Source of the DNA: Phocaeicola sartorii JCM 17136 = DSM 21941
GTDB lineage: Bacteria > Bacteroidota > Bacteroidia > Bacteroidales > Bacteroidaceae
Direction: 5' to 3'
Assembly (NCBI RefSeq): GCF_000614185.1
Contig: NZ_BAKM01000001.1
Span: 1-64,000 of the forward strand
DNA length: 64,000 nt
Shown piece by piece: positions 18,719 to 28,425 of this stretch; positions within the stretch are counted from its first letter, which is position 1, and the number at the start of each line of letters is the position of its first letter. The notes under the pieces are model-generated. The model saw only the letters and a program-made list of their open reading frames with translations, was not told the DNA's origin and made no database searches. A program made the translations under genes and the position numbers.

Positions 18719-19362
18719 ATGTCGTCTGAAAAAAACAGGAATCACACATTCTATATTTAAACATAACAGTTGCCATTTGGGCAACTGTTATGTTTGTTTT
18801 ATTCCCCGCATGCTCGGGAGGCGAGAAAAATCTGGCAGAAGCCATTACAGAAAGAGACTCATTGCCCAGCATGAAAACCTTGGGAGTCACTACCCTTGTA
18901 TCCGATTCCGGTATCACCCGCTACAAAATCATCACAGAAGAATGGGAAATTTATGATAAAAAGAATCCCCCTTATTGGGCTTTTGAAAAAGGAGTTTATT
19001 TGGAAAAGTTTGACTCCTTGTTCCATATTGATGCCAGTATAAAAGCCGATACAGCCTATTACTACGAGAAAAAGAAACTTTGGGAATTGAGAAGCAATGT
19101 GCATATCCGCAGCCAAAGGGGAGACAAATTTGACACAGACCTGCTCTTTTGGGACGAAAAGCAAGAGCGAGTCTATTCCGACAAATTTATCCGCATCGAA
19201 CAAGAAGACAAAATCATTACCGGTTATGGATTTGAATCCAACCAGCAAATGACAGAATATCAAATTTATAATAACACAGGTATTTTTACCGTAGAAGATA
19301 CAGCACCAACAGACAGTACAAAGGCTGTTGCCGACAGTACCAGAACTGATTCGATACGTTAA
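18719..19362 (+). CDS. lptC: LPS export periplasmic protein LptC, frame-interrupted near the start
   Basis: LptC bridges the LptBFG transporter to LptA in lipopolysaccharide transport. The body is typical of Bacteroidetes LptC: VTTLVSDSGITRYKIITEEW, PPYWAFEKGVYLEKFD, ADTAYYYEKKKLWELRSNVH, DTDLLFWDEKQERVYSDKFI. The uninterrupted ORF begins at an ATG at 18790, inside the hydrophobic segment, which would remove half of it. An ATG at 18719 gives MSSEKK and, with one more A in the A-run at 18729-18735, continues QESHILYLNITVAIWATV into the lipobox-like FPACSGG. I therefore prefer 18719, giving about 214 residues. The stop overlaps nothing; the CNNM/CorC gene begins 13 bases later. Confidence 0.85.
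18761..18793. repeat. Perfect 14-bp inverted repeat inside lptC
   Basis: ACATAACAGTTGCC (18761-18774) is perfectly inverted at 18780-18793, with a 5-base loop. It encodes the hydrophobic segment of LptC. It could be an intragenic regulatory hairpin; the absence of a T-run argues against a simple terminator. Confidence 0.5.
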
Positions 19363-19375
19363 TTCACTCACGATT

Positions 19376-20633
19376 ATGGGTATTATTATACAGATTCTTA
19401 TCACAATGGCTTTTTCCGCTTTTTTCTCCGGAATGGAAATTGCTTTTGTTTCATCCAATAAATTACGTTTTGAGATGGACCGTAACAGCCAAAGCATAAA
19501 TTCACGCATACTTTCCATCTTCTTTCATAATCCGAATAATTTTATCTCCACCATGTTGGTAGGAAACAATATCGCTTTGGTTATTTACGGTATATTGATG
19601 GCACAAGTCATTGAACAGAACCTATTGGCAGGATTCATAGACAACCACTTCTTGCTGGTGCTAATCCAAACAATTATTTCCACACTGATCATCCTGGTAA
19701 CAGGAGAGTTCCTGCCCAAAACTTTATTTAAGATCAATCCCAATTTCACTCTGAATATTTTTGCAATTCCAACCTACATTTGTTATGTCTTGCTCTATCA
19801 TCAGCAAATTCGCTTCGGGAATATCCAACATATTACTCTACATGATAGGTATTAAAACAAATAAAGAAGCCAATGAGAAAGCTTTTACAAAAGTTGATTT
19901 GGACTACTTTATTCAAAGCAGCATACAAGATGCCCAAAATGAGCAAGACATAGATACAGAAGTCAAGATATTCCAAAACGCCCTGGATTTCTCGAATATT
20001 AAAATCAGAGATTGCATGGTTCCCAGAACTGAAATTGTCGCTATAGAATATGGAACCCCCATAGAGGAATTAAAAACCCGCTTTATAGAAAGCGGCATAA
20101 GCAAAATCATTGTCTATAAAGAAAACATTGACAATATTACAGGCTATATCCATTCCTCTGAAATGTTTCGTGAACTGACGGACTGGACTAAGAGTGTCCG
20201 CCAATTGCCTATTGTTCCTGAAACTATGGGAGCCCACAAACTGATGAAGTTATTTATGCAACAAAAAAAATCCCTGGCCGTAGTAGTCGATGAATTCGGA
20301 GGTACATCCGGCATCGTGGCACTAGAAGACTTAGTGGAGGAAATCTTCGGTGAAATAGAAGACGAGCACGACACCACTTCTTACATTGCCAAATCTGTCG
20401 GAGACAATGAATACATCCTTTCCGGACGTCTGGAAATAGAAAAAGCCAATGAATTATTTTCACTTGAACTGCCGGAAAGTGATGATTACCAGACAATCGG
20501 CGGACTCATCCTACACCAATATCAAAGCTTCCCCAAAATGCACGAAGAGATTACTTTCGATAAATTTCGTTTCAAAATAATCAAAGTAACAGCAACAAAA
20601 ATCGAATTAGTAAAGTTGAAAGTGATCGAATAA
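19376..20633 (+). CDS. CNNM/CorC (HlyC) family transporter-like protein of the GldE type, frame-interrupted
   Basis: The start chosen is ATG 19376 (MGIIIQILITMAFSAFFSGM), 13 bases after lptC; an in-frame ATG at 19328 would overlap lptC. Domain order: CNNM transmembrane domain (about 1-170; SGMEIAFVSSNKLRFEM, GEFLPKTLFKINP), two CBS repeats (NIKIRDCMVPRTEIVAIEYG; VRQLPIVPETM...AVVVDEFGGTSGIVALEDLV) and a CorC/HlyC C-terminal domain (ESDDYQTIGGLILHQ). The frame breaks at about 19800, between LLY and ISKFASG; loss of two bases from a proline codon or one extra C would explain it. The repaired protein has about 419 residues. Family members act in magnesium or cobalt homeostasis; GldE homologues assist gliding in some Bacteroidetes. 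The function here is inferred. Confidence 0.82.
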
Positions 20634-20738
20634 CAGATTTTTTTCACAATAAAATAGCTTGTAAGCTGCATTTTTTGTATCTTCGTGCGCTAAATCTATG
20701 GAGTATAGAAAAACAATAAACAAAAATAGTAAAATTAA

Positions 20739-22870
20739 ATGGCAACATTACAAACAATCAGAAGTAAAGGCCCTCTGTTGGTCGTTGTAATCGGACTTGC
20801 CCTCTTCGCATTCATTGCCGGAGACGCATGGAAGGTTCTCCAACCGCATCAGGGTAAACAAGACGTAGGTGAAGTGAATGGAAAAGCACTTACAGCACAA
20901 GAGTATCAGAAAATGGTAGATGAATACACAGAAGTCATTAAATTGACACAAGGTGTTTCCGCATTAAATGACGACCAACTGACTCAAGTGAAAGACCAGG
21001 TATGGCAATCTTACGTAAATAACCAGTTGATTGCAGCAGAAGCTGCAAAGTTGGGGTTGACTGTCAGCAAAGCTGAAGTTCAGGCAATCATCGAAGAAGG
21101 CACTAACCCGCTGTTGATGCAGACTCCGTTCCGCAATCCGCAAACCGGTGCTTTCGACAAAGACATGCTGAAAAAATTCCTAGTGGATTATGCTCATTTG
21201 GACGCAAGCAAAATGCCTGCACAGTATGTGGAATACTATCAGAAAATGGGTGCTTTCTGGAATTTCATTGAAAAGACACTGATTCAATCTACTTTGGCTG
21301 AAAAATATCAGAATCTGATCGCAAAATCATTGATTTCAAATCCGGTTGCCGCTGAAGACGCTTTCACATCGCGTACAGAACAAGCAGACGTTCTATTGGC
21401 TGCAATTCCTTATTCTTCTATCAGTGATTCAACCATCACTGTTTCAAACAGCGAAATCAAAGATCTTTATAACAAAAGAAAAGCTTCTTTCGAACAGCCG
21501 GTTGAAACCCGTAACATCAAATACATTGATGTATTGGTAACTCCGTCTGACGAAGACCGCAAAGAAGTATTGAATGAAGTAACCGAATACGCTACTCAGC
21601 TGGGTACTGCTACCGATATGAGCACATTCATCCGTTCTACCGGTTCGGTCGTTCCTTTCTCTGAAATTGCAATCAACAAGACGGTATATCCTAACGATAT
21701 TGTCACTCGTCTGGACTCTGTAAGCATCAACGAAGTATATGGTCCTTACTATAACCAAGCTGATGACTCCTACAATGCGTTCAAAATTATTGCCAAGCAA
21801 ACCGCTCCCGACTCAATTCAGTACCGTCAGATTCAAGTATATGCTGAAGACGCAGCTAAAACCGCAACTTTAGCAGACAGTATTTTCAACGCATTGAAAG
21901 GTGGAGCTGACTTTGCAGATGTTGCTAAAAAATATGGCCAGACAGGTGAATCCACTTGGTTGACTGCCCGCAACTATGAGGGTGCTGCACTGGATGCTGA
22001 CAATGCCAAATACATCAATACCTTGATCAACTCAGGTGTTAAAGAACTGAATAACCTACAGATCGGACAAGCCAACGTAATCCTTCAAGTATTGGACAAG
22101 AAGGCCATGAAAGATAAATATAAAGTAGCAGTAGTTAAACGTCCGGTTGAATTCAGCAAAGAAACTTATAATAAAGCATACAATGATTTCAGCCAGTTCG
22201 TAGCCCAAAACACTACAATGGACAAAATTGTAGCCAATGCAGAAGAAAATGGTTACCGTTTGTTGGAACGTGCTGATTTCCGTAGTGCAGAACATCGTGT
22301 AGGTGGCGTGAAAGGAACCCGCGAAGCACTGAAATGGATTTTTGCAGCCAAAGAAGGTGAAGTATCTCCATTGTATGAATGTGGTGAAAACGATCACTTG
22401 ATGGTAGTTGCTCTTGAAAAGATCAATCCTGCCGGATATCGTAATATCAATCTTGTTGCCGATATGTTGAAAGCAGAAATCATCAAGGATAAAAAAGCTG
22501 AGAAACTGATGGCTGAAATGAAAGGTGCAAACAGCATTGACCAAGTGAAAGGTATGGCAAATGCAGTCAGTGATTCAGTAAAACATATCACTTTCTCTGC
22601 TCCAGCTACGTATCAGTGACTCGCGCCAGTGAACCTGCCTTAGGTGCTTATGCAAGCAAAGCTGAAGCAAACAAACTGACCGGTCCTATCAAAGGTAATG
22701 CTGGTGTTTACATGATTCAAGTGTTCAATAAAGAAAAGAGTGCAGAAGAATTTGATGCGAAGAATGAAGAAAACAACTTGTCTAATATGGCAGGACGTTA
22801 TGCTAGCAGCTTCATCAATGACCTGTACAAGAAAGCTGAGGTAAAAGACGACCGTTACCTGTATTTCTAA
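20739..22870 (+). CDS. ppiD: PpiD/SurA-like periplasmic peptidyl-prolyl isomerase, frame-interrupted
   Basis: An N-terminal anchor (GPLLVVVIGLALFAFIAGDAW) is followed by a SurA_N-like helical part (EVNGKALTAQEYQKMVDEYTEVI, YVNNQLIAAEAAKLGLTVSK) and PPIC-type parvulin domains (IQYRQIQVYAEDAAKTATLA; GGADFADVAKKYGQTGEST; KGTREALKWIFAAKEGEVSP). It should fold outer membrane proteins in the periplasm. The first frame ends at 22619. Restoring one T at about 22606 gives SAPAYVSVTRASEPALGAYA and joins it to the last 84 codons (end DDRYLYF, stop 22868-22870), for about 710 residues. A TATCTTCG box at 20678-20685 may be its promoter. A strong terminator follows. Confidence 0.88.
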
Positions 22871-22891
22871 TCAGTGTAACCTAATAATAAC

Positions 22892-22932
22892 AACAGGCTG
22901 TATCGGAAAGTTCATCGATACAGCCTGTTTTG
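22892..22932 (+). terminator. Terminator of the ppiD-like gene
   Basis: AACAGGCTGTATCG (22892-22905) pairs perfectly with 22916-22929 around a 10-base loop and runs into TTTTG. It is a typical Rho-independent terminator and closes the lptC to ppiD stretch. Confidence 0.85.
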
Positions 22933-23035
22933 TCTTATCATAGTTCCCGTAAAAAATAAAGGTGAAATAATCTATAAAACAGCCCCTTCTACGCTCCGCA
23001 TTTCCTTTTTTATGACTATGTTTGTAGCAGTGATT

Positions 23036-23425
23036 ATGAAGTATTTTATTGCTATATGTACGTGTTTCCTTTTACTGTGCAGTTTGGACAATACAGGAAA
23101 AGGAGAAATTATCCGGGAAGGGCAGACAGAAGTACTATCTTCTGTATCCATGTTGTCGGATGATGCAGATTCTTATCGTCAATTGGCAACAGAAAAACGA
23201 TATGATGCTCCCAATGTGAAGCTAATCGAGACAAACCTTTTATGCCTTACCTTACGCACTCCGGTACTTACCAAGATATACCCGTTTTTATCTACCGCCC
23301 AAGTACGTTACCATTACCGTACTCTCCTGCCCGAAGAAAAATTCAACAATCTATTCCTCAGCATTAATTATGTAAAATCCTCGTGCAGATACTTCATCTA
23401 CACACTAAAGCATATTTTGATTTAG
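23036..23425 (+). CDS. Small secreted protein of unknown function
   Basis: I prefer the ATG at 23036 (MKYFIAICTCFLLLCSLDN), since it opens directly onto a signal-like hydrophobic stretch; upstream ATGs at 23012 and 23018 are in frame. About 129 residues. The end is unremarkable and basic. No family was recognised. Codon use is weaker than in neighbours and the gene may itself be cut short. It lies between the ppiD terminator and the OadB pair. In the following 182 bases (23426-23607) there is only a short Cys/His-rich ORF from 23455 that I would not call a gene. Confidence 0.4.
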   Translation: MKYFIAICTCFLLLCSLDNTGKGEIIREGQTEVLSSVSMLSDDADSYRQLATEKRYDAPNVKLIETNLLCLTLRTPVLTKIYPFLSTAQVRYHYRTLLPEEKFNNLFLSINYVKSSCRYFIYTLKHILI

Positions 23426-23607
23426 CGGATTCCCCCTCTCTCTTCTCCCTGCTAATGACAATCATTCCGGACGAAGTGACCAGCCCGTGCGCACATATAC
23501 ATTGTGTTGCATTACGCTGCCATCACTATTGTCCGGAGCTGCATACCGTTTAATTCACTAACTCATTTACACATCATTATGCTACACTTATTTATATCTA
23601 CCCTGCC

Positions 23608-24018
23608 ATGATGGGACTTACTTTCCTCATCGGCTTCTTTGTAGCTGCCGTTATCAAAGGAATAGCATTGGCGGCAGACTCTATGGATTTTTACAGTTCC
23701 CATCTTCTGGAGCTTCAGCGCTTAAGAAGAATCAAAAAAGCGCGCGCCCGTTTCACCCAACTGGTATGGGACCAGACTCCCGAGGAAATGGAAGCTCTGG
23801 GAGACGGCCGCGAAAACTGGAACAGGGGCATGAACAATGACCGTAAAGGCAAACAGGAAGGCGGCTACTATCATGGAGTCAGCCACGGAGCATCCCAGTT
23901 GAATCTGATAGATTATTATTATCCTGATACCCAAATGGTCTACCTCAAGCAACGGGAAGAGATGCACCAGCAACAAAAAAATACCCATGTGAAAAAGAAC
24001 CTTTCAACAAAAAAATAA
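23608..24018 (+). CDS. Small membrane protein paired with OadB homologue
   Basis: 136 residues: one N-terminal membrane helix (MMGLTFLIGFFVAAVIKGIAL) and a charged cytosolic tail with a basic helix (LQRLRRIKKARARFTQ) and a polar end. Position and topology resemble the gamma subunit (OadG) of sodium-pumping decarboxylases, which is a single-helix protein next to the beta subunit; residue similarity is not clear, so I leave the family open. It is 21 bases upstream of the OadB-like gene and so almost certainly co-translated with it. Confidence 0.6.
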   Translation: MMGLTFLIGFFVAAVIKGIALAADSMDFYSSHLLELQRLRRIKKARARFTQLVWDQTPEEMEALGDGRENWNRGMNNDRKGKQEGGYYHGVSHGASQLNLIDYYYPDTQMVYLKQREEMHQQQKNTHVKKNLSTKK

Positions 24019-24039
24019 CCTTAAACTTAATAATCAGAT

Positions 24040-25253
24040 ATGGAAAATATAGATTTCGGAATACTCTTCCAAGGCATTGGCACAATGATAGAAAGCGGTT
24101 GGTTTCTTGCCGGCGCACGCATCTTTTTAATTTTATTGGGATTTCTCCTCATCTATTTGGGATGGAAAGGAGTCTTGGAACCCATGGTAATGATTCCGAT
24201 GGGACTAGGGATGATCGCCATCAACTGTGGAACATTAATAATGCCGGACGGAGGACTGGGCAATCTTTTCCTTGACCCCATGTTATCAGATACAGACGCA
24301 CTGATGAATACCATGCAAATAGATTTCCTGCAACCGGTCTACACCCTTACGTTCAGCAACGGACTTATTGCCTGTTTCGTCTTCATGGGAATAGGTACCC
24401 TACTCGATGTAGGCTTCCTGCTACAGAAACCTTTTGCCAGTCTTTTCCTTGCGTTGTGCGGCGAACTGGGCACCTTCCTCACCCTACCTATTGCCCATGC
24501 TTTCGGACTCTCAGCACAGGAAAGTGCATCCGTAGCCATGGTAGGCGGTGCAGACGGCCCGATGGTGCTATTCACCTCACTGGCACTTGCCAAGCACTTG
24601 TTCGTTCCCATCACCGTAGTGGCCTATCTCTATTTAGGGTTGACTTATGGTGGCTACCCTTATTTAGTAAAGTTGCTGGTCCCCAAACGTCTGCGCTCTA
24701 TCAAGATGACCGTAAAGAAAGCACCGAAGAATTATGACGCGAAAGTAAAACTAGCCTTTGCCGCTGTTCTCTGCGCCGTACTTTGTTTCTTGTTTCCGGT
24801 TGCCTCCCCCTCTTCTTCTCCTTATTCCTAGGGGTAGCCGTGCGCGAATCGGGGATGAAACATATCTATGACTTTGTCAGCGGGCCACTACTTTATGGCT
24901 CCACTTTCATGCTGGGGCTGTTGTTAGGCGTGCTTTGTGACGCTCATCTGCTGCTCGATCCCAAAATCCTGAAATTGTTGGTTCTGGGAATGTTGGCATT
25001 GCTGATTTCGGGTATCGGAGGGATTGCCGGAGGATATATCATGTACTTCATCAAGAAAGGAAATTATAATCCGGTGATAGGTATTGCAGCTGTGAGCTGT
25101 GTACCGACCACTGCCAAAGTGGCACAAAAAATTGTCAGCAAAGATAATCCCGATTCTTTTATTCTGGGCGATGCACTGGGAGCAAATATTTCGGGAGTGA
25201 TTACTTCGGCAATAATCACAGGTATTTATATCACAGTCATTCCACTGTTATAA
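24040..25253 (+). CDS. Sodium-ion-pumping decarboxylase beta subunit (OadB-like), frame-interrupted
   Basis: A polytopic membrane protein with the family motifs GVLEPMVMIPMGLGMI, MGIGTLLDVGFLL, SVAMVGGADGPMVLFTSLAL and AVSCVPTTAKVAQKI. OadB-type subunits couple decarboxylation of a carboxybiotin intermediate to Na+ export. The first frame ends at 24831. One C missing from the CCCCC run at 24806-24810 explains the break; the restored text reads FPVASPLFFSLFLGVAVRE, and the protein has about 404 residues. No carboxyltransferase alpha subunit or biotin carrier is in the window, so the decarboxylase it serves (methylmalonyl-CoA or oxaloacetate) cannot be told. A GGGCGGAA-TTCCGCCC hairpin follows the gene. 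Confidence 0.85.
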
Positions 25254-25275
25254 AATACATCCTCTTTATGCTATC

Positions 25276-25294
25276 GGGCGGAAACATTCCGCCC
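25276..25294 (+). terminator. GC hairpin after the OadB-like gene
   Basis: GGGCGGAA (25276-25283) is perfectly inverted at 25287-25294 with a 3-base loop, 23 bases past the stop. The T-run is lacking, so termination efficiency is uncertain. Confidence 0.45.
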
Positions 25295-25379
25295 CTACTG
25301 TGGACGAGAATGCAAGTTAATCGCTAAGTTTGATCGCAATAGGGGGTTACCTGAGAATACGCATATATCCCCCTATCCC

Positions 25380-26468
25380 CTACCAGCTAAAAATAATTGG
25401 AATAGTGAATTGATTGACATAAAATTCCCGATACCATTTCTTTGAATTGAAATAATACCCCGTGCTCCATTTTTCATCCACCAGCTGAAGTACCCGCAAT
25501 GCTTCGGCATCCATTAATGGATCCAGCCCTCTCACCAGTTTGAAATTCTTCATCGAACCATCTATATCCACATCAAAGCTATAAATTACACGCCCTTGTT
25601 TTCCTGTAGCTTTCATTTCGGGAGTAATCTTCAAGTGAGAATTGATAAATTGCGTCAAAGCCGTAGTCCCTCCCGGATAAGAAGAATATCTATAAGGCTC
25701 CCAAGAAATCTTTTTCAAATCCTCTTGCGCGCACTCCCGATACAATAAATAGTGCTCCAGATCTTCTCTCCAGAAACGCATAGTCAAGAAATAATCAAAC
25801 GGCACATTGTTCCCTTTTTTCCGGGCAGGGATCAATCTGGGAAAGTTGGAAAGAATACGTAAAGCCTCTTTATCAAAAACCGGATGAGTTCCTTTTATAA
25901 CACGGGCATTTCCGATACGTCCTTGTTCATCTACCGTGAAACGGCAAATAGCGACAGCTTTGTCCACGTTATCATCCGGCCAGCTCATATTCCCCATTAC
26001 CAGACTGCGGATGTCATCAGGAAATGCAGGTTCCGAATCAACCGTCTGCCCTCTGCATGGCTCCAGAACCTGCTGTTGTCTCCAAACACGGTCACTGTAA
26101 ATATCAGGATCAAAAGGAATGCGGAAAACAATGGTGCTATCCATGCTCTTACCCGCTTTCTTCGCCGGCTCCCACTCTCTCATGCCATCAATAACATCTC
26201 CGGCCGCCTTAGCAAACAAGGGATGTGTGGCTTCTATACGTTTGCCACTGACTGAGCCCAAACTGTCAATGCGAAGTGTGCAAACAGCTTCGCCTGCAAT
26301 ATCAGCTCTTAATAAGGAATCCGGATATACGAGCTGCCACACTGCATAGTCCGTAATACCTTTCAGAGTAGGATAACGCGGTGGAAAATTATCATGATTC
26401 TTTTGTGCATAAAAAGATAAAAATGGAAACATGCACCATACCAGTAAAAGTAACAGTCTATTTATCAT
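25380..26468 (-). CDS. Secreted protein with repeated TonB C-terminal-like domains
   Basis: 362 residues with a signal peptide (MINRLLLLLVWCMFPFLSFYA). There are two or three copies of the TonB C-terminal fold: YPDSLLRADIAGEAVCTLRI with AKAAGDVIDGMREWEPAKK; WPDDNVDKAVAICRFTVDEQGRIGN with DKEALRILSNFPRLIPARKKG; and GRVIYSFDVDIDGSMKNFKL with DAEALRVLQ. There is no Pro-rich linker or TonB-type transmembrane anchor, so it is not an energising TonB. In Bacteroidales such proteins are common and mostly uncharacterised. It is on the same strand as the ilv operon but beyond its terminator. Confidence 0.75.
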   Translation of the reverse strand: MINRLLLLLVWCMFPFLSFYAQKNHDNFPPRYPTLKGITDYAVWQLVYPDSLLRADIAGEAVCTLRIDSLGSVSGKRIEATHPLFAKAAGDVIDGMREWEPAKKAGKSMDSTIVFRIPFDPDIYSDRVWRQQQVLEPCRGQTVDSEPAFPDDIRSLVMGNMSWPDDNVDKAVAICRFTVDEQGRIGNARVIKGTHPVFDKEALRILSNFPRLIPARKKGNNVPFDYFLTMRFWREDLEHYLLYRECAQEDLKKISWEPYRYSSYPGGTTALTQFINSHLKITPEMKATGKQGRVIYSFDVDIDGSMKNFKLVRGLDPLMDAEALRVLQLVDEKWSTGYYFNSKKWYREFYVNQFTIPIIFSW

Positions 26469-26542
26469 GGCTAAGTCAAGTTTCTACAAAATTAATGACT
26501 ACGCCGGATATAAACAACAACACTAACATTAATATATATAAA

Positions 26543-26582
26543 TAAAAAGAAGCGGAGATGCCTCAACACACCCCCACTTCTC
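26543..26582 (-). terminator. Terminator of the ilv operon
   Basis: On the minus strand AGAAGTGGGG (26581-26572) pairs with CTCCGCTTCT (26557-26548), including two G-T pairs, and is followed by TTTTTATT. It lies just after ilvC. Confidence 0.6.
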
Positions 26583-26604
26583 AATATATATTAAATACTA
26601 ACTA

Positions 26605-27648
26605 TTAATTATTTTCAGGACGAAGTTTACGTACAGTAACGGCAGTCTGCCACATTTCGCTTTCACGCAATGCCTTCAATTCTTCTTCCAATTTTTCACG
26701 ATAATCAGGTTTAGAGTTCGAATCAATAGAGATCTGAGCCTCATTACCGGTTTTCACACTGTGATACAACTTTTCAACCACAGGTTTGATAGCATCGTGG
26801 AAAGGAGTCATCCAGTCCAATGCACCGCGCTGGGCAGTAGTAGAACAGTTGGCATACATCCAGTCCATACCGTTCTTTGCGAACAAAGGCATCAATGACT
26901 GAGTCAGTTCTTCCACTGTTTCGTTAAATGCCTCAGAAGGAGTATGTCCGTTTTCACGCAAAACTTCGTACTGAGCCGACAACAATCCCTGGATAGCTCC
27001 CATCAATGAGCCACGCTCACCTGTAAGGTCAGAAGTAGCTTCACGCTGGAAAGTCGTTTCGAACAGATAACCTGAGCCGATACCAATACCCAATGCGATA
27101 GTGCGTTCGTATGCCTTACCGGTTACATCCTGATAGATAGCGTATGAAGAGTTCAAGCCACGGCCTTCCAGGAACATGGTGCGCAATGAAGTACCCGAAC
27201 CTTTAGGAGCTACCATGATCACATCAATATCAGCAGGAGGAACCACACCTGTACGGTCGCTCCAAGTGATAGCAAAACCATGAGAGAAATAAAGTGCCTT
27301 GCCCGGAGTCAGCAGCGGTTTGATAGTAGGCCATACAGACATGACAGCCGCATCAGACAACAAACACATGATGATAGTCGCTTTCTGACAAGCTTCTTCA
27401 ATGCCAAACAGCGTTTCACCCGGAACCCATCCGTCAGCAACTGCTTTTTCGTATGTTTTTCCCGGACGCTGCCCAACGATTACGTTGAATCCATTGTCGC
27501 GGAGATTCAATGACTGACCCGGACCCTGCACACCATAACCAATTACAGCGATTGTTTCATCTTTCAATACTTCACGTGCTTTTTCCAAAGGAAACTCATC
27601 GCGGATAACTACAGTTTCTGTAACACCGCCAAAATTCAATTGTGCCAT
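26605..27648 (-). CDS. ilvC: Ketol-acid reductoisomerase
   Basis: IlvC converts acetolactate or acetohydroxybutyrate to the dihydroxy acid with NADPH and Mg2+, in isoleucine and valine synthesis. 347 residues. The Rossmann motif is VIGYGVQGPGQSLNLRDNG. Other landmarks are MVAPKGSGTSLR, YLFETTFQREATSDLTGERG (acidic metal ligands) and LMPLFAKNGMDWMYANCSTT. It is the last gene of the ilvD-ilvB-ilvN-thioesterase-ilvC operon, 34 bases after the thioesterase. Regulation should be through the leader at 32625-32775. Confidence 0.95.
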   Translation of the reverse strand: MAQLNFGGVTETVVIRDEFPLEKAREVLKDETIAVIGYGVQGPGQSLNLRDNGFNVIVGQRPGKTYEKAVADGWVPGETLFGIEEACQKATIIMCLLSDAAVMSVWPTIKPLLTPGKALYFSHGFAITWSDRTGVVPPADIDVIMVAPKGSGTSLRTMFLEGRGLNSSYAIYQDVTGKAYERTIALGIGIGSGYLFETTFQREATSDLTGERGSLMGAIQGLLSAQYEVLRENGHTPSEAFNETVEELTQSLMPLFAKNGMDWMYANCSTTAQRGALDWMTPFHDAIKPVVEKLYHSVKTGNEAQISIDSNSKPDYREKLEEELKALRESEMWQTAVTVRKLRPENN

Positions 27649-27682
27649 TTTAAATTATAAATTAAAAATTAAAAATTAGATT

Positions 27683-28423
27683 CTAAATAAATATCACTTT
27701 ACTGCGAACGACAACATCTGCGTCGTTCTTCTTCACCTCTATATCATATTCGTTCTCTCTCACTTCCTCGCGATAGAAACTCAATGTATCCCCATAATAG
27801 CTCTCGGCCACGTATGCCATCTCAAACCGTTTAATCCGTCTCTTTTCAAAAAGCTCAATAGGAAACAGATCCAAAATATGTTCTATATACTTAATGCTGT
27901 TCACATGACCATTGATATCAATATCACTATATCTGGCCCGGTATTCGGAAACCGGAGCCTTCTCCGCCACCTTGATACGGCCGGGTTTGCTTATGGGACA
28001 TTCCTTGTCGCATACATAATCAGTAATACCACCTCCGTGAAGCGTAAGCAGATCGGCAGGTTTGCGAGTTTCCATGCTGATCATCGCCCATACAGAACGG
28101 GCGTATCCTACGGCCTTTCCCTCCTTATCCAAAATGGCGAAATTACGATCCGTAAAAAGACGATAAACATTCTCCACCCATGTCTGAATACTGAAATCCT
28201 CATATTGACAAGGCATATCCTCCAGTTCCACAGCCAAGCGGGAAAGTACCCATGTATAATGATTCTCATTGAGCGTGGCTATTCCGAACCCCCGGTCGGC
28301 GGCATGGAAACCGGCACAATTCAGCAAATGGTTGCCCAACACACTCATGGTCAGTTTTCCGCTGAAATCACAGTGAAAAGGCTCTGCCACAAACTTGTAT
28401 GTTCCTACTTTGTTCTCACTCAT
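27683..28423 (-). CDS. Acyl-ACP thioesterase
   Basis: Start taken as ATG 28423 (MSENKVGTYKFVAEPFHCDF), two bases after ilvN; a longer ORF overlaps ilvN and has no plausible N terminus. About 246 residues with the tandem hot-dog fold of acyl-ACP thioesterases: SVLGNHLLNCAGFHAADRGF and TWVLSRLAVELEDMP in the first half; YRARYSDIDINGHVNSIKYI in the second, with the Asp/Asn/His set of the active site. It hydrolyses acyl-ACP to free fatty acid. Its place inside the ilv operon may link branched-chain keto acids with branched fatty acid supply; that is inference. Four other genes of the operon are all branched-chain biosynthesis. Confidence 0.88.
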   Translation of the reverse strand: MSENKVGTYKFVAEPFHCDFSGKLTMSVLGNHLLNCAGFHAADRGFGIATLNENHYTWVLSRLAVELEDMPCQYEDFSIQTWVENVYRLFTDRNFAILDKEGKAVGYARSVWAMISMETRKPADLLTLHGGGITDYVCDKECPISKPGRIKVAEKAPVSEYRARYSDIDINGHVNSIKYIEHILDLFPIELFEKRRIKRFEMAYVAESYYGDTLSFYREEVRENEYDIEVKKNDADVVVRSKVIFI

Positions 28424-28425
28424 CC

